From NCBI GenBank assembly GCA_003154855.1, contig PMEV01000314.1, positions 1 to 7,030 on the forward strand: a stretch of DNA of 7,030 nucleotides. The letters are read 5' to 3'. Positions within the stretch are counted from its first letter, which is position 1. Each line of letters opens with the position of its first letter. The translations under genes were made by a program, and so were the position numbers. The notes beneath the pieces are model-generated. The model was not told the origin of the DNA and searched no databases. It saw nothing but the letters and a program-made list of their open reading frames with translations. This DNA is from Bryobacterales bacterium. GTDB lineage: Bacteria > Acidobacteriota > Terriglobia > Bryobacterales > Bryobacteraceae. Shown here in pieces: positions 4,721-7,030 of the stretch.

Positions 4721-6789
4721 CAGGACCCCACTCGCGGGCACTTCGCTTCCCGGCCACCATCTTCCTTAGCGCGTTTCTGTTGTTCGAGGTGCAGCCCATG
4801 ATCGGGCGGCACATCCTGCCCTGGTTCGGAGGCGGTCCGGCGGTCTGGACCAACTGCCTGCTGTTCTTCCAGGTGGTGCTTCTGGCCGGATACGGTTATG
4901 CCCATTGGCTGGGATCTCGAAGCACGACGCGGCCCTGGATCTGGGTGCACATCGGGCTGCTGGCGGCATCGCTGCTGTTCCTGCCGATGGCGCCGCAGGC
5001 CGGCATCTGGAAGCCGGTCGGGAGCGGCGACCCGTCGGGCCGGATTCTGCTGCTGCTGGCGGCCACGGCCGGCGGACCGTACTTCCTGTTGTCGGCCACG
5101 AGCCCTCTGTTGCAGCGCTGGTATGGGCTGAGCCGGCCGGGGGAATCGCCGTACCGGCTGTATGCGCTGGCGAATCTGGGGTCGTTTTTGGCTTTGCTGA
5201 GTTACCCTTTTGCGGTGGAGCCGTTCCTGCGGCTGCGCACGCAGGCCTGGATCTGGTCGGTTCTGTACGCCGGGTTCGCGGCGCTGGCCGGGTGGACGGC
5301 CTGGCGGCTGACTCCCGCGGCTCCGGCGGCTGCCAGCTTGTATCCGGGCGCCGAGGCCGCCCGGCGGCCGGCATTCCGGGACATCCTGTTTTGGATGGGC
5401 CTCGCGGCGGCCGGATCGACGCTGCTGGTGGCGACCACCAACCAGGCGTCGCAGGGAATTGCGGTGATCCCGTTCCTGTGGGTGGCGCCGCTGGGGATCT
5501 ATCTGCTGACGTTCATCCTGGCCTTTCACCACGAGCGCTGGTATTGCCGGGGGCTGTTCGCGCGTGCGGCGGGGGTGTTCGCTCCAGCCGCCTGCGCGGC
5601 GGCCGGTCTGGCGGTGGTCCTCCCGGTTTGGGTCCTGCTGAGCATTTACCTGGCCACGCTGTTCCTCACCTGCATGGTCTGCCATGGGGAACTGGCGCTG
5701 GCGCGCCCGTCGCCGCGGCATCTGACGGCCTTCTATCTGGCGGTGGGAGCGGGCGGCGCGTTGGGCGGGGTATTCGTCGCCCTGGTGGCGCCGCGCGTGT
5801 TCACCGAATTCAGCGAGTACTCGATCGGACTGGCGGCGGCTTGCCTGCTGGGACTCGCCGGCTGGCTGCGCACCGGCGCCTGGGCCGGCTGGAAGCGGGG
5901 CGACCTCGGGGTGCGCTTCGCGCTTACGGCGCTGCTGCTGGGCGGGTTGACGGCGGTGCTGGCCACCGGGGTGAACGGCAACCAGACGGCGCTGGCGAGC
6001 TGGCGCGACTTCTACGGCATCCTGCGCGTCAAGGAGGCCAGCGACGCCAATGGGCCGCTGCGGGAATTGGTTCACGGCCGCGTTCGGCACGGCTGGCAGT
6101 ACCTGGGGGATGCGGAACGCGGGTGGCCGACCGCCTACTACGGGCCGCATAGCGGAGCGGGCATCGCGCTCAAGGCGCTGGCTGGCGCGCGGCGGCGGGT
6201 GGCCGTCATCGGCCTGGGAACGGGCACACTGGCGGCTTGGGGCCGGTCGGGAGACACCTTCCGCTTCTATGAGATCGATCCCAACGTCCAGCTTGCCGCC
6301 AGCGCCTGGTTCTCATTCCTGAAGGACTCCCGGGCGCGGACCGAAATCGTGCTCGGCGACGCGCGAGTGCAACTGGAGCGCGAACTGGCCGCCGGGCGGG
6401 TGGGAGATTTTGACGCCATCGCGGTGGACGCCTTCTCCGGGGACGCCATCCCCATACACCTGCTGACCGCCGAATGCGGGGAGGTCTACCGGCGCCGCCT
6501 GGTTCCCGGAGGGTTGTTGCTGCTCCACATCACGAACCGCTCGCTGGACCTTCAGCCGGTGGCGCGCGGGCTGGCGCGGAGCCTGGGCTGGAAGGCGGCG
6601 CTGTTCGTCTCCGGAGCGCACGAAGAAACGGGCGAGGCCAGCTCGACCTGGGTTCTCCTCACCGCCGACGCGCGGTTCCTCAAGCAACCCGCTATCGCCG
6701 ATCAAGTCACGCCCTGGCCCAAGGGAGGGCGGCCTGCGATCACCTGGACCGACGACTTCGCCAGCCTCTGGCACGTGCTCAAGTTCTGA
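4717..6789 (+). CDS. Multi-pass membrane protein fused to a spermidine-synthase-like domain
   Basis: This is a 690-residue inner-membrane protein of the kind annotated 'fused MFS/spermidine synthase'. Residues 10-420 contain about 12-13 hydrophobic segments with family hallmarks: FEVQPMIGRHILPWFGGGPAVW (23-44, near the first loop), IPFLWVAPLGIYLLTFIL (251-268), CHGEL (322-326) and RHLTAFYLAVGAGGALGG (334-351). Residues 429-690 form the Rossmann domain: WRDFYG (429-434), HG pairs at 453-459, YYGPHSGAG (474-482), cofactor loop GLGTG (499-503), acidic EIDP (519-522), GDAR (547-550) and VDAFSGDAIP (570-579). The last replaces the DxxDPxGP-like putrescine motif of SpeE, so true spermidine synthesis is doubtful. 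GTG at 4717 gives a 4-base overlap (GTGA) with the shc stop; TTG at 4699 would add six residues. Neither has a clear Shine-Dalgarno, which suggests translational coupling to shc. The substrate is unknown. Confidence 0.92.
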   Translation: MTGPHSRALRFPATIFLSAFLLFEVQPMIGRHILPWFGGGPAVWTNCLLFFQVVLLAGYGYAHWLGSRSTTRPWIWVHIGLLAASLLFLPMAPQAGIWKPVGSGDPSGRILLLLAATAGGPYFLLSATSPLLQRWYGLSRPGESPYRLYALANLGSFLALLSYPFAVEPFLRLRTQAWIWSVLYAGFAALAGWTAWRLTPAAPAAASLYPGAEAARRPAFRDILFWMGLAAAGSTLLVATTNQASQGIAVIPFLWVAPLGIYLLTFILAFHHERWYCRGLFARAAGVFAPAACAAAGLAVVLPVWVLLSIYLATLFLTCMVCHGELALARPSPRHLTAFYLAVGAGGALGGVFVALVAPRVFTEFSEYSIGLAAACLLGLAGWLRTGAWAGWKRGDLGVRFALTALLLGGLTAVLATGVNGNQTALASWRDFYGILRVKEASDANGPLRELVHGRVRHGWQYLGDAERGWPTAYYGPHSGAGIALKALAGARRRVAVIGLGTGTLAAWGRSGDTFRFYEIDPNVQLAASAWFSFLKDSRARTEIVLGDARVQLERELAAGRVGDFDAIAVDAFSGDAIPIHLLTAECGEVYRRRLVPGGLLLLHITNRSLDLQPVARGLARSLGWKAALFVSGAHEETGEASSTWVLLTADARFLKQPAIADQVTPWPKGGRPAITWTDDFASLWHVLKF

Positions 6790-6793
6790 GGGG

Positions 6794-7030
6794 CTACGCG
6801 GAGGAAACGGCGCGGCGATAGAGCTCGAGGAGCTGATCGAGCGAGAGCTGCTCGGCGCGGAGACGGGCCTCGGGCCAGAGGGCGGCCTGGCGGCCGTAGA
6901 AGGGTTCCAGGTTGTTGCGCAGGGTCTTGCGCTTGTGGCGGAAGGCGCGGCTGGCGAATTCGAGGAAGGGCGCGGGATCGGAGAGGCCCGCGAGGGGCGG
7001 CCTGGGCGTGAGACGCACGGCGGCCGAATC
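6794..7030 (-). CDS. rsmA: 16S rRNA dimethyladenosine transferase RsmA (KsgA), C-terminal part
   Basis: Only the last 78 residues are in the window; the gene enters from beyond the right edge and ends at TAG (6794-6796). The full enzyme uses S-adenosylmethionine to dimethylate two adjacent adenosines near the 3' end of 16S rRNA during small-subunit maturation. The visible part begins DSAAVRLTPRP, matching the family's VDSAVVRLTP block, and continues to a segment with RAFRHKRKTLRNNL, which resembles the family's conserved FxxRRKTLxNNL helix, and an ending EQLSLDQLLELYRRA typical of the C-terminal helical domain. The GTG within DSAAV is an internal Val codon, not a start. The SAM-binding N-terminal domain is out of view, so intactness cannot be judged. 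It converges on the membrane-protein gene with four bases between stop codons. Confidence 0.92.
   Translation of the reverse strand, partial: DSAAVRLTPRPPLAGLSDPAPFLEFASRAFRHKRKTLRNNLEPFYGRQAALWPEARLRAEQLSLDQLLELYRRAVSSA

Noticed and set aside
4663..6150. 495-residue minus-strand frame antisense to the membrane protein
   Set aside because: Gln/Arg/Pro-rich shadow typical of antisense to a hydrophobic GC-rich gene; the plus frame has clear family motifs.
4905..6152. 415-residue plus-strand frame inside the membrane-protein gene
   Set aside because: Gly/Ala/Val-rich frame-shifted shadow with no domain; it overlaps the real frame along its whole length.

Overview
This GC-rich window comes from a bacterium. 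The gene content and the style of the squalene-hopene cyclase and the fused membrane/spermidine-synthase protein resemble soil Acidobacteriota of the Solibacter/Bryobacter kind. That placement is inferred from general resemblance, not from a search, and another GC-rich soil phylum is possible. There are four complete protein genes and one partial one. I see no tRNA, rRNA, insertion sequence, CRISPR array or phage gene.

Layout. Positions 1-263 hold no supportable gene, only a small hairpin downstream of the first gene. 264-1733 (minus) is an FGGY-family carbohydrate kinase with a TTG start, a strong Shine-Dalgarno and a candidate promoter that carries three CTGGAA repeats. 1734-1914 is a non-coding spacer with competing GC-rich hairpins. 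1915-2664 (minus) is a 249-residue soluble protein that I do not recognise. It diverges from the next gene across a 103-bp intergenic region. 2768-4720 (plus) is squalene-hopene cyclase (shc). Overlapping its stop codon by 4 bases is a 690-residue membrane protein (4717-6789, plus) whose C-terminus is a spermidine-synthase-like Rossmann domain. Four bases past its stop, the convergent 3' end of rsmA (16S rRNA dimethyladenosine transferase) begins and runs off the right edge.

How the genes work together. The clearest functional unit is shc plus the overlapping membrane protein. Shc cyclises squalene to hopene/hopanol at the membrane, and its translationally coupled partner is a multi-pass protein with a nucleotide-cofactor-type catalytic domain. 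The usual hopanoid genes (squalene synthesis hpnCDE, side-chain hpnH/hpnG, transporter hpnN) are absent from the window. The coupled protein and the divergent unknown gene are therefore the most interesting candidates here for an undescribed role in hopanoid handling. That role is a hypothesis from gene arrangement only. The kinase and rsmA look like unrelated neighbours.
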